Origin: Catonia carolina
Lineage: Eukaryota; Arthropoda; Insecta; Hemiptera; Achilidae
DNA: 64,000 nt
Reading direction: 5' to 3'
Assembly (NCBI GenBank): GCA_035578175.1
Contig: JAQMRL010000006.1
Coordinates: 59,699,001 to 59,763,000 of the forward strand
Part shown: positions 53,971-64,000 of the stretch, piece after piece
How positions within the stretch are numbered: position 1 is the stretch's first letter
Layout of the letters: each line of letters starts with the position of its first letter
Notes under the pieces: generated by a model
Database searches by the model: none
What the model was told of the DNA's origin: nothing
What the model saw: the letters and a program-made list of their open reading frames with translations, nothing else
Translations under genes and position numbers: made by a program

Positions 53971-53982
53971 AACGTGGAACAA

Positions 53983-54300
53983 TACACGGGACTCTAAAAA
54001 TTAACATGAAATATGCACGTCTGAGATTCTATAACGTGATCACCATCTATAATATTCTGTATGCTTATTAGGACAAGGAATTGAGGAATTGAGAGCTCCG
54101 GCCGTGAGCAATTAGATTAGAGATTATAGGAGAAGCTGATAAGAACATCTTGGTAGAATGAGTACCTATAAAACGGTTTCCTACAATGGCAGTTCAGTAT
54201 ACGCCTGGTGGCTCGCGAAATGTTAGCAGACCTCTCAGAAGACGAGTATCGGAATAGTATGAAACTTAATCCTTGATGAGAGAAGAATAATAAATAGGTA
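53983..54300 (+). pseudogene. LINE C-terminal fragment (L-B-like)
   Basis: Frames read KINMKYARLRFYNVITIYNI, then MAVQYTPGGSRNVSRPLRRR with a small shift, followed by a VSE stop. The combination is that of the last part of an insect endonuclease/RT LINE ORF. It is heavily decayed. Confidence 0.6.
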
Positions 54301-54382
54301 GGCCTAATATGTCCACAATATCGAAAAATTTGTTATGTTAAATCTTAACGGCTTCAAAGTTCTTTTTTAATCTTTCTATTTA

Positions 54383-54617
54383 AGGCGGCGAGAAAAACTC
54401 ATGTTCTCTCCCACACAATTGGGGAGTATTGTTGGACTTAACAACCTTACACCACCCTCGTAACTGTTAATGTAAAACTACAAGACAAATGTAGGGTTCA
54501 AATTTAGCACATAGTCAGCGGGGCTTGGAAGGGAATCGTGGCCTAATTCCCCCCTCGCCATCACCAACCCCCACTCATTCTCTTACTTTCATTCATCAGT
54601 TCAAAAAATAAGTATTT
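54383..54617. repeat. REP6 copy 1 (internally deleted)
   Basis: It starts GGCGGCGAGAAAAACTCATG and ends near TCATCAGTTCAAAAAATAAG. It shares CTGTTAATGTAAAACTACAA, GTCAGCGGGG and CCAACMCYCACTC blocks with 60801-61120, but lacks about 90 bp from the first half. The class is unknown. Confidence 0.75.
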
Positions 54618-55900
54618 TTTTATTTTATGTGATTGGGACAGGATTCATTTTGGGTGATTAGGGTGATTTTGGTGGTCTCGGGAAAGTTATTTCATTTCGT
54701 AGACTCTCGATCACCTTCTCTGCAAACAGAGCGACCAACTTTCAGCTGTCCTTATCTCGCGACATCAAATCCTCTCTCTCTCTCTCTCTCTGGGCTCCAC
54801 AGTTCAACTGCTATCTTTTCAGGTGGCTCAATTCTATTTGTGCCAAAAATATGAACTTTTCCAAAAATATACGTAACGAACTTTTCCTCTTCACTGTCAC
54901 ATAGTCAACGTTCCTGCACTTCCCCAAGTTTAAACCACGTCAGATATACCCGAAAGTAACCATATCCTATTGGAATTTGCGTTAATTCGTGGTTGGTATA
55001 ACCAAATGTCCTCCCTAACCACACCTTGACATTTGAAATGAATCTTCTTGTCCATTCGCCGACCCTGGATTCGTTACATCTTTTTTGCCACCTTTCAAGT
55101 AATCACTTCTAACATTCAGAGCTTCAGAGCTTGCAAGATAACAGCCTCAATTAGAGGGAAAAACTGAGATGCATTCAAGCTTTGAAACCAAAGGAAGAAC
55201 TTGTGGCAGAAAAATCCTTATCTTATGAACCACAGCGAGGCGTAAATCGGTTGAAAACGGAGGTCGCAAAACCAATCGTTCACTATTAAAAGTTACAGTT
55301 CACATAACTCAGATACAGTTTAACCTGGACGCAGAAAAACACATTATGAGATTTATAGAAAAAATTATTAGGCTACGTATTATTTTAATAAAAAAAGAAA
55401 CAATTAGATGAAAATTACAATCTGTATGAAGAAGTACTCTGGAATTTTTCAGTTATCTGTAAACAAGTTGTACGTAGAGGAATAATGACAATAATAACAT
55501 CCTCAAAACATGTAAGTATATGCATGTATTAAGTTTACAAGTAGTACACGAATACTATCTACTTGGTTGAACAAAGCAGTAAAGATCAATTGAGTTCCTG
55601 TTTGTGTTTTTATAAAACAGCAAAAGAACATTTCTCTTCGTTTGCATACCGGCTTGGACGTATTGCATAGCGTACAAGTTACTACTGTCTGTAGATGAAT
55701 TGTGAGGATGGATATTTAAGTCAGTGAGAGTATGTCATTTTTCTTCCTCATTGTTCTTCTTTCTGTTTACCATTCCTTTTCAATTCTCTTCCTCCGCCTT
55801 CTTTAAAATTACGGTAAAGATCACCTGAAAACAAGGTCAAACTATAGTACACTTTAATATGATTACAATATTAAATAATTTTTATTAATATAAAATACCT
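54618..55900. other. Non-coding; (CT)n at 54773-54791
   Basis: It has a short CT microsatellite, and otherwise moderately AT-rich sequence without a supported gene. The 73-codon frame at 54633 covers the microsatellite. Confidence 0.4.
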
Positions 55901-55904
55901 ATTG

Positions 55905-56125
55905 TAGAAGAACTTCAGATTTCATTTAAAGAGTTAAAAACCAAGATAAAAAATTATCATAAACTGAAAAACACGAGACTCCAGCAAAAGAAAACAACTA
56001 AGTCCAAAAGCTGTGTATTCTGAGGATGAAAGGAAAAGAAGATCTAACGTAATGAAGGGTTATTGGGAGAAAATCAAGAATAAGAACATTAAGAAAATGG
56101 ATAAGATCCATAAGACGAAATTAAA
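55905..56125 (+). pseudogene. L-C LINE C-terminal relic
   Basis: With shifts, the plus strand reads LQISFKELKTKIKNYHKLKN and SEDERKRRSNVMKGYWEKIK. It aligns with ELGITKQDLLTKSAKYNQL and TDEGRKQRSERVKKMWAKRK in the L-C copy at 16917-17327. Similarity is clear only at the protein level, so the copy is old. Confidence 0.65.
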
Positions 56126-56317
56126 GATTTTCCAAACTTAAAAAACTTATGTAGCCCAATGAGGCTTTAAACAAAAATACCTATAATTTGTTGAACTATC
56201 TTTAAAAATTTCGGTAAACTTTCTCCCAAATTTTTAGGAAACTATATTTTCCATTATAAAATGTAAAACAAATGCTTAACATTTTTACATGTTTTGTAAC
56301 ATTATATTGGCCATTAT

Positions 56318-56365
56318 CTACAATGGCAAGAGAAAGTCGTGTAAGTCTTTCACACCCGAGTTTTA
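56318..56365 (+). mobile_element. HL1 3' terminal fragment
   Basis: ATGGCAAGAGAAAGTCGTGT, then AAGTCTTTCACACCCGAGTTT, is the 3' subterminal repeat and hairpin alone. Confidence 0.75.
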
Positions 56366-57248
56366 TTGTCAAGAATATAATTTACAGTAAAAATTGTTGT
56401 TAGAAATATCAGCACTTATTATAACAAGGTGTAATCCAACGTACGTAAAAGGCTTTAAATCAAAATAATTATAAACGGAATTCTACGATACAAAATTACC
56501 TTTTAAATCATATAAATTACAATAAAGTATTATTTTAAACACTAGTAGTTCACAATAAATAACACCATTGTCTTTAAAAAAAATTGTTTAGCCTACTTAA
56601 AATTAATTCTAAGAATTAAACATAAAACCAATTTATTTTTTATTTAAAATAACAGTTAATATTTATTTAATCTTGACCTAAATCTATCAAACTAATAATA
56701 TTTAATAAAAAAGTAACAATAAAAATAAAATAATGAGTTAGGTTTTGTTTATAAGTAACTTTAACAATTTGCATGTGAATGATATGGTTTAGTAATAAAA
56801 ATCAAATAAGACTTGAAAGTAGTAAAGACATTTTTTTAGTTCGTTAAATTATCATGAATTATTATAAATTTCAAAGGTAAATTGGTAGATAATGTAGTAG
56901 TAAATATTTTTATTTATTAGTATTATTATTATTATTATTAGGTGAAGTAGATGTGGTAAACCAATATTAATTTATTAGTGACTCATTATAAATCTATCGC
57001 AACAGATAACAATAGTTAAAACTATTAATATATGCTCTAATAGTTACTGCAGCTATATTGATAGTTATAAGTCAAACTAGATAACATGTAGATTAATTGT
57101 ACTTAATACTAAGTTGTTCACCTTACATAATTTGTCTTTTGAAATTGAAATAAAAGTTTAATGAAAATATTAATGCTATTTATATTCCAACATACAAATA
57201 GACTATTTATTTTAATATACTTCTGTGATTGAGCTGGTCAGAAGTTTC
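56366..57248. other. AT-rich spacer with a short (ATT)n run
   Basis: An ATT microsatellite lies at about 56920-56940. Nothing else was recognised. Confidence 0.45.
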
Positions 57249-57981
57249 AATTGAATCGGTCATTTCAGAAAACCCATGAGTCAAAAATTCTAACTTTTGG
57301 AAAAATTAAAAAACTGGTAATTTACTACGTTTCAATAAAAAACAATATTAAAAAATATAATTCCTTCAGAGGCCTGTCCCCTTTAATATAAAATTTATAC
57401 TTTTGTATTTTTAAAGATAATCCACTTGTTAAAAAAAAACAATTGAAAATTTTGACTTAAGATGTTTCTGAAGTAAATTGGAGTAAAATGCTAACCTGCG
57501 TAGTTTTTTATAAAATACGTTGTTAGACCAGAAGAAAATTGTGTTGTACAATAGCATTTATGTATTTATTTCACTAGTTTACATTAGTGACTTGAAATAG
57601 TTTTGCAGTAATAAAAACTGAAATTCGTAACTTTCAGAAAGAAAAATGTTGGTTTTTAGGACTATTCACGTTTTTCGTCGTCGTCGTCATAAAAATAGTA
57701 GTTACCTCCTTTAAAAAGATTTTTGCATAGAAACTTTGTATAGCGTTTTCCACTAGAAAGTAGAGCTTAAGCATAAATAATCCACTTTCATTTTTTAATT
57801 AGAAGGAAGCACTTTATATCCTCGAGGATAAGCTATTCGTTACTGTTTTATTACTTAAGGAACGCCATACTTATGTGATTTTTGAAGGAATGGTATGTTT
57901 ATATTCAGTTAGTCCTAAAATCCACTGAAGAAAAAATGTAAAATGTTGACTTATGGGCTTTCTGAAATGACTGATCCAATT
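57249..57981 (+). mobile_element. TIR-9 DNA element, 733 bp
   Basis: The left end AATTGAATCGGTCATTTCAG is repeated in inverse at the right end (AATTGGATCAGTCATTTCAG on the minus strand), and the similarity continues for about 40 bp (CCCATRAGTCAA). The interior includes CAGAGGCCTGTCCCC and a CGTCGTCGTC run at 57677-57686. The reverse-oriented sister is at 47690-48808. It is non-coding. Confidence 0.78.
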
Positions 57982-58091
57982 ACTTGGGTTGCCACATGGA
58001 TTTTGACGAAAAGCTTGATGTTGAAATGAATTATATTGTTCTCTAAAAATATGCAGATTGGAACTATACTGAGAACAGGGCTCACTGATAT

Positions 58092-58412
58092 AATTTTTTT
58101 TTTAATTCCTAATGTGTGTACTTTGCAATCTGTTCAATTTAAGAACAAAAAGCAACCCCATCACCCAATGAGATAAGGATAATATATGTGACGTGTGAAT
58201 GAGGTGTAGTCTTGTTCAGACACAGGCCGACTATTACTGAGAAAGTGTGATTAATTGAACCCCAACCATAAAAGTACACTGGTAATCATTGTCTTGTATT
58301 CAAATATATATAAAAGTAAACTACCTTTACTAGGATATGAACCATGGAACCGTCGTTTCCGAAACAGCTGAATCGCAACAACGACTTTACCCCTAGACCA
58401 ACCCAGTGGGTT
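58092..58412 (-). mobile_element. SINE3 copy
   Basis: It has a plus-strand T-run, then CCTAATGTGTGTACTTTGCA, through to the CCAACCCAGTGGGTTA head. The palindrome is shortened to GAAACAGCTGAATC. Confidence 0.83.
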
Positions 58413-58944
58413 ATCGATTTACATGAACCAAAATCTTTTTCTTTTTGTATGCATTTTATTTTTATCATTACTTAAATGTTTTTGGTATTGTGTTTTCTGG
58501 GTTTTTTTTTATTTCACTTTAGTTATACACTATTTTATAATCAGTTACAACATTTAACTATACCTTAACGAACTAGACTGGAGATGAAGGTGAAGCATAG
58601 TAACCTAGATTACAGCACAGAGCCAATCGACTTTTGTTAATCGTATCCTGCGTTGTCACGTTGTGGTCCCGCTGTGGCTGACAGTTTAACAAAAAGTCAA
58701 CTGGAGTTGGGTGGAACAGAGTGTGATTACCCGGCAACCTCACGTCCGACCTTGGCTATTATTGGCTAGATCTCATCTGCAGTCTTTAGTTCGTTGGGGT
58801 TTAGAAGTAAATTTTCTGTCATTAGAAAATAAAACTTGATAGATATAACGTCCACTGGCGCAACTGCAAATTGTTTTCTTATCATTGTAATATTGTGTGT
58901 TAACAGAATTTTAATTTTCTATTGGAGTTAGTTTTTAATCCATT
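58413..58944. other. Spacer containing a GC-richer island at about 58560-58810
   Basis: The island (TGCGTTGTCACGTTGTGGTC, CCCGGCAACCTCACGTCCGA) differs in composition from its surroundings but has no long frame and no partner in the window. An AATAAA lies at about 58828. Its origin is unknown. Confidence 0.3.
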
Positions 58945-59270
58945 TTTTAACCCCAATTTGTATACGTTGATATTATGTTCAAATTAAAACAATAAGCAAC
59001 CTCATGACCCAATGAGATGAGGTTATGTACCTATGACGTGTAATTGATGTGTAGTCTTGGTATATACTCAGGCCAACCATTCCTGAGAAAGTATAGTTAA
59101 TTGAACCTTAACCATCAAAGTACATCGGTAACCACTTGCTAGTATTAAAATCCATATAAAAGTAACTACCTTTACTATGATTTGAACCACGGAACCTACG
59201 TCTCCGTAAAACAGCTGCCAAACAGTGACTCGCGGCAGCGACTTTAACAATACACCAACCTGGTTGGTTA
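58945..59270 (-). mobile_element. SINE3 copy
   Basis: The plus strand has ACCCAATGAGATGAGGTTAT and TAAAATCCATATAAAAGTAA, then the decayed head CCAACCTGGTTGG. The palindrome is degraded (AAACAGCTGCCAAACAG). Confidence 0.82.
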
Positions 59271-59311
59271 AAGATTTGTAAGTAACATATAACAAAATTT
59301 ACATTATTCTA

Positions 59312-59870
59312 AAGTATTGTAGGTGGGTCAGGGTTTTCTTCTATAGGTGTCAATCCGATTTTGAATTTTGGCTGTCATCATCACTTTCTGCAACTCATTC
59401 GTTGCAATTCTGATCGGTTCCGCCGAACTCTTGTCAAACCAAGTCCTAAGGTTTGCCTGCCAGGATATTCTTCTTCGTCCTGATGCTCTCCGTCCTGGGA
59501 TCTTACCCTGGAGTATTAGCTGAAGCAAGATGTATCATTTTTTATTTTTCATAATTTTGCCCAAGTTTGGCAGTTTTCGGCATTTCTATTGTATTTACAA
59601 GTTCCAAGTATCTGTTGATTCTTCGCAACTTTTTTAAATTCGTCAATCTCTGCGTCCACGGTATCTTCAAAATTCTTCGGTAGAGCCACAGTTCAAAAGC
59701 TTCAACCCTCTTTGTAATTTTGTTTTAGTGAGGGTCCACGTTTCGATTCCATACAGAAGTACCGAATATACATAACATTCCAGGAGGCGTAATTTGGTCC
59801 CGAGCGTCAAGTCAACGGTACAAGTTTACGATACATGACTTGAAGCTCGGTGTCGGGGTAAAAACAAAAA
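59312..59870 (-). pseudogene. L-G LINE C-terminal relic
   Basis: The minus frame 59328-59528 reads MLQLILQGKIPGRRASGRRR, ISWQANLRTWFDKSSAEPIR, then KVMMTAKIQNRID, a variant of the QGKI.GRR..GRRR.SWL.NLR.W ending of insect LINE ORFs. Upstream pieces (VMYIRYFCMESKRGPSLKQN; NFEDTVDAEIDEF) continue the same ORF with shifts to about 59800. It is 5'-truncated, and no target duplication was seen. Confidence 0.78.
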
Positions 59871-60800
59871 ATAATGTAGATTCTCTTCCGAGCCGCGCTG
59901 CGATCGAAAATTTTACTGACCTAGCTCAATAACTTAACCAATCTTTTATAGTTTATCATTTATGTAAATGATCATTTTTGTGCAGCGTATGAGAGAACAG
60001 AATTTACACAAAATAGTTAAAAACAGAACTTCTTAGACGTCAAGGAATGTTCTGATTCTTCAGGACTTAACGTTTCCAATCAAAAACACCACTATAATAT
60101 TGTGCGCCTCTCTATTTCAGCTGTTTAGATTTCCACTTATAGAATAGGAATTTGAGAGGGTAATTACAATGGACAAAAAATTTAAGCGAAGAAGGTGAAG
60201 AACTATTTAGAAATAAATTAAAGTAAACAAGAACGTATTCACTATTTTACTATCAAATATAACCAATCAAGATGAAATCTGATTGATTCCTAAGAAATGA
60301 AAGGATTCATTGCAGTGCAATATTACGTAATTATAAGTTACTTCATTACAAACATACATGTTAACGGTTTAGGCTTCACTTGATTTACTTGAATGTTAAA
60401 AAACTGGTTTTACTGTTTAAAGTTCATCAGTTATTAAAGAGAAATATATATTTTTTTTAGTAAATTTTGTAACTATCTCATTACTCGATTCGTGGAATAA
60501 ACCGTTAATTAAATCTCCTAAAGGTCTCAATTTATGAACTTTTTGTTGCTATTAACAGAAGGCTACGTAAATAAAATAATAATATTGTTTCTGTAATTTG
60601 GAATTATAACCTTATCATGTGCTTTATAATATTTTTAAGTAATAAGGTTACAATAAATTCTATTAAATTTTTTAAAAAAATTGTTTTTGATATTTATTGT
60701 CATACAAAAACAATTCAACCGCTTTCAATAAAATTTGGGCCACAAGTTTATACTGTAATCTAACGACATAACCCTATTATTTTTAATTTTTTGTATCCGA
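59871..60800. other. AT-rich spacer
   Basis: Nothing was recognised. Confidence 0.4.
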
Positions 60801-61120
60801 GGCGGCGAGAAAAACTCATGTTCAATCCTCCATAATAAGGAAGTAGTGTTGAACTCAATTGAGGCGTCCCGTCCAGTCCTAAGGAGGCCAACCAAAAACC
60901 CGCCGCCTGGCCACTTGATCCGACATCTGCAAAAATCCTCCACTTCCCTCGGAACTGTTAATATAATACTACAAGGGAAATGTCGGATTAAAATTACACA
61001 CTGTCAGCGGGGTGAGGAAGGGAACCTTAATCTAATTTCCCTTCGCTGTCACAGACCAACACTCACTCTCTCACTTTCTTTCATCTCTTTCAACACCAGC
61101 TCAGGAAATAAGTGTGCTTA
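60801..61120. repeat. REP6 copy 2 (longer)
   Basis: It starts GGCGGCGAGAAAAACTCATG, includes GGCCAACCAAAAACCCGCCG missing from copy 1, and ends CAGGAAATAAGTGTGCTT. The open frames across it on both strands (60725-60943, 60846-61130) are not conserved in copy 1. Confidence 0.78.
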
Positions 61121-61154
61121 TTTGACATAACATTATTGTATCCTATTTTCTTAC

Positions 61155-61245
61155 TGTTGTTGTTTAGGCCATTAGCCGAAAGACAGGTTTGAACCTCTAG
61201 AGGTTTTACTAAGTAAAACGAGGAGTAAAGTGGTTTACAATTTGG
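61155..61245 (-). mobile_element. RP-AAC 3' end fragment with TTG tail
   Basis: TTACTGTTGTTGTTTAGGCC, then ATTAGCCGAAAGACAGG, ends at GTGGTTTACAATTTG. Only about 90 bp of the element remains. Confidence 0.8.
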
Positions 61246-61250
61246 TTTAA

Positions 61251-61286
61251 AACGTCAGTCTCGTTATTTAATAGCCACACCTCGTA
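61251..61286 (+). repeat. Solo mariner terminal repeat
   Basis: ACGTCAGTCTCGTTATTTAA, then TAGCCACACCTCG, is followed by TA. It matches the ends of the fold-back mariner at 29999-30935 at almost every base. No transposase is attached. Confidence 0.85.
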
Positions 61287-61287
61287 T

Positions 61288-61398
61288 TGAAATACCTACA
61301 ACTTTTTTATTTATAGCAATTTTTTCTATAGAGCCTACGTTCTTCAGAATCAATTAATGATTTTCCGTATTTTTAAGCCTTACAGAGGTTGATTTTCA
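61288..61398 (+). mobile_element. HL1 internal fragment
   Basis: CTACAACTTTTTTATTTATA is followed by the TCTATAGAGCCTACG and GATTTTCCGTATTTTTAAGC blocks, ending at GGTTGATTTTCATT. It directly abuts the solo mariner end. Confidence 0.75.
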
Positions 61399-62326
61399 TT
61401 CAGCCTACAGAAGGCCACCACGTGGAGATTGCACCTCTAAATCTGGATTTTATCGACCGTCCCAGGTAGAAGTATTTACCGGATTTGATCGCTCCAAACT
61501 CTTTTCGGTACCGGAGAACGAGCCCCAATCCGTATCGTTTATATTAAAGATAATTTCGTACATTTAATTACTGATTATAGATTCACTGCGTAAATAAAAA
61601 AATACAATTTTTACCGCCCAGAGAAAAAGAAAAGAAAAAATTCTATATCTTAAGCCTGCTCAATTAATTTAGTAATACACATACAAATGCGGATATGTAT
61701 CAAATAAAAATAAATACAAATTTATGAGGGTTCCAATTAAATTTTATATCACAATACAAAATACAATAATTTAAATAAATACCTAAACTTAAACAGTTTA
61801 TATTAATAAATTCTATCCTTGAATTAAAGAAACTATAGTTTACAATAAGTATATATTATTTTTATTATATATTTATTACTTTTGAATACAGTATTCCAAT
61901 TAATATTCCATGAAATGACAATATATTTTGTATTTTGAACTAAACCATTTATTTTTATGAGTTTATTACTAAGGGTTTGTGTTAGTGTCCTCGTTGCGTT
62001 ATGTGTAGGCGGTTAAAAAAAAGATAAATTTTAAAACTATACTTACGGGTAATTGTAATAAGCATTGATTTTTTTTTTAATTTGTTTGATGGTCAAATGA
62101 AAGTCCGTTATATATTTCAAATTCAATTTTAAATATTTAGTAATTTATTAGTCCATAAAAATTTGGTTTCCTAATTTGGTTGTACATTTTATGTTCAGTA
62201 CATTAATGGTTTTTTTATTTTGTGTTGTTAAATTGGAGACAATATAGGCCTATATTGTAATAACTGAAAAACAAAGACTGTTGTTAAACTTTAATGAAAA
62301 GTTATTTTTAAGTCTTGTTATTTATG
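61399..62326. other. Spacer; unassigned complex 61400-61545
   Basis: 61400-61545 is less AT-rich (GGCCACCACGTGGAGATTGC; TTCGGTACCGGAGAACGAGC) without a frame or partner. The rest is AT-rich. Confidence 0.35.
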
Positions 62327-62705
62327 TCATCAGCTGGAAGGCTACTTTGAACCTCTTGAGTCTTTTCTAAGTAAAACTATGGGTAAGATGGTTTACCACT
62401 GCATTTCTCACTGATTAGAAAAGTATGCTTATCAGCATTCCAGACCCTCTGAAAAGCAACTACTTTCCACCCTACAAAAGTGACACTTTCACTTCATTCA
62501 CCACAGGGTCTGGCTGTATAATGAAATTCATTACTCTCAGAAAAAATAACTCTGACTAGTGTCTTTTACATCTCTACCTCTTCTATTATTAAATGCCTCA
62601 TTCATATAATTGGTGATCATGTGATAAGAAACAGAACTAGTTTTTGTAGCCCTGGAACTAGCAGATCGAGTGCAAATAATTTAACATTCCACCTGCCTGT
62701 TACGT
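62327..62705 (-). mobile_element. RP-AAC retroposon copy
   Basis: The plus strand runs from GTCATCAGCTGGAAGGCTAC through CATTCACCACAGGGTCTGGC to ATTCCACCTGCCTGTTACG. It is near full length; the shared frame is broken. Confidence 0.83.
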
Positions 62706-63254
62706 TATATTTTTAAGATATTCATAAAAAAAATTGTTTCTAGAAAATTTACCCCGGAATTAATGCCCTTCTCCATTTTTTTCTGTATACAAATATAATT
62801 ATTATAATTATAAATATAATTATACAAACATTACTTTCCTGGTAAATATTCTTGTAACTTCCTGAAGAACTCGATTATGAAAACCGGCAAAAGTATTCTT
62901 AAAGTGGATACGCCTATATAGAAAAAGTTAGGTGGGAGCGAAACACTGGGAACCGAGCAATAATTATGTTTATTTGATAGAACTCTGAGGTTAGCAATTG
63001 TTCGAAAGAAAGAATCTGTTTTCTAGATCATGCTCGTAGAATGAACAGCAATAAACTTAGCAAAAAGGTACACGTAAGCCCCCAAAAATATATCGAAATG
63101 ATTAGTTCCTTAAGTCCTACGGTGGTGATATTCCACGGTTACAACTTACTGTATGTGTGAACTAAACCCATTAGAACTCGTCCGGGCTGAAATAAAAAAT
63201 TTTACAAGAAAATAATGTAACCAAAGGTTTCTCATTGGTCATTGGACATTCTCC
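62706..63254. other. AT-rich spacer
   Basis: Nothing was recognised. Confidence 0.4.
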
Positions 63255-64000
63255 GTTAATACGTTGAAAAGGGTGTCCAACCCTTAAAACGATATTTTAA
63301 TTTACTTCGTTCCTAACTAGCTAGATAGCTGAAACTAAGAGGATATATTACGCAAAGTTCAACTATAAAAATTACTCCTTAAGCATTTCCAAAATGTACC
63401 CCTAAAAGGTTGAAAAGGGTGTTCAACCTTTAAACCAATATTTTTATTTAGTAAGTTCCAGACGAGTTAGATGGCTGACCTTCGGTGATGTTATTTATAG
63501 TGCAACTAAAAAAATATACTAGCTACCTAATAATTTCCAAAACCTACCCCTAAAATGTTAAAAAGGTGGTAAATCAAACCAACTGCCCTATTTTTATGTA
63601 CTAAGTTCCGGACGACTTAAATGGCTAAAACTTGGTGGAGATGTTACATATCCTACGCTAAAAAAAACTACATCTCAACAATTTCAAAAATTTACCCGTA
63701 AGGGGTTGAAAGAATCGTCAACCCTTAAAAGTATATTTTCAGTTTACTCAGTTGCAGACAAGCTAGAGATGGCTGAAACTGGGTGGATTTTTTGTTTTTT
63801 GGAGATGAAACTGGGTGGAGATGTTACCTATAGTTCACCTAAAAATATTATTCCTTAACGATTACAAAAATCGTACCCGTAAGGGAGTAAAAAGCTTAAA
63901 CCAATATTTTTTGTTTGTTTAGCTTCGTATGAAGTAGATGGATGAAGATCGGTTGTGGTGTTAAAATTCACATATTAGATTTTTCCAAATCGGAAAATCT
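63255..64000 (+). repeat. Diverged tandem array, period about 147 bp, continuing past the window
   Basis: The block GTTGAAAAGGGTGT[T/C]CAACC, or its decayed form, recurs at about 63264, 63411, 63556, 63703 and 63884. Each recurrence is followed by an A/T stretch, then GACGAGTTAGATGGCTGA-like and TGTTA...TATAG words. The last interval is longer because CTGGGTGGA...GATG is duplicated at about 63780-63820. The units differ substantially, so the array is old. Confidence 0.85.

Noticed and set aside
63255..64000. CRISPR-like array
   Set aside because: The units are diverged tandem repeats of about 147 bp without short identical repeats and unique spacers, in a eukaryotic context.
1..64000. LTR retrotransposon or endogenous virus
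   Set aside because: No paired long terminal repeats, primer-binding site, protease, integrase or envelope-like frame was recognised.

Overview
The window looks like AT-rich nuclear DNA from an insect. A sap-feeding hemipteran is my guess from the repeat content, but nothing here proves it. I found no convincing host protein-coding gene, rRNA, genuine tRNA gene, CRISPR array or bacterial-type operon. Every open reading frame whose protein I recognise is the decayed tail of a transposon, and the other frames are AT-rich, simple-sequence or antisense shadows. The window is best read as a heterochromatin-like or intergenic graveyard of mobile elements with well-preserved nesting. All names used here (HL1, SINE1/2/3/8, RP-AAC, L-A to L-G, REP6, TIR-9) are local labels. 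Repeat boundaries are by eye, about plus or minus 10 bases unless a target-site duplication (TSD) fixes them.

Cut-and-paste DNA elements: a truncated IS630/Tc1/mariner transposase at the left edge; three hAT-type elements with perfect 8-bp TSDs (2820-3219, 17239-18700, 40134-40928); a piggyBac-like element with TTAA target sites (20449-22031); a fold-back mariner with a dead DD34D transposase (29999-30935); a short fold-back MITE (28527-28722); and an unnamed terminal-inverted-repeat family, TIR-9, in two opposite copies (47690-48808, 57249-57981). The most abundant DNA family is HL1, about 1 kb. It has 13-bp subterminal inverted repeats, terminal hairpins, a GT microsatellite and two internal tandem units of about 170 bp, an architecture that recalls Helentron-associated (HINE/DINE-1-like) elements.

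Retroelements: at least seven kinds of non-LTR retrotransposon tail. L-A, L-B, L-C, L-D, L-E and L-G are endonuclease/reverse-transcriptase types; L-F is Jockey-like. Nearly all are 5'-truncated. Alongside them are four tRNA-headed SINE families that share tail modules, and a retroposon of about 400 bp, RP-AAC, with an (AAC)n tail and 12-bp TSDs.

Layout: 0-9 kb holds the transposase relic, HL1, hAT MITE, SINEs and two L-D tails. 9-16 kb holds L-A with an AATT-rich expansion, HL1 with a nested SINE, and a SINE3 cluster. 16-19 kb is a four-layer nest (HL1, then L-C, then hAT, then L-B). 19.7-24.3 kb holds a young L-A insertion, the piggyBac-like element carrying HL1 and SINE8, then RP-AAC and HL1 carrying two SINEs. 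25-32 kb holds SINEs, L-E, the MITE and a Jockey relic split by the fold-back mariner. 34.5-39.2 kb is a same-strand pile of LINE fragments. 40-48 kb holds a hAT, HL1 with a long alternating GT/GC tract, and self-nested RP-AAC. 50-59 kb holds Jockey, L-D, L-C and L-G relics and SINE3s. The end holds REP6, RP-AAC and a tandem array of about 147 bp that runs off the window.

No gene set here works together as a pathway. The biology is the interaction of mobile elements: SINE tails likely borrowed from LINE 3' ends, and insertions stacked in a readable order. I did not find a clear new molecular system. The best candidates for novelty are the HL1 family, a SINE flanked by a 74-bp direct repeat, the fold-back mariner and the nested hAT locus.
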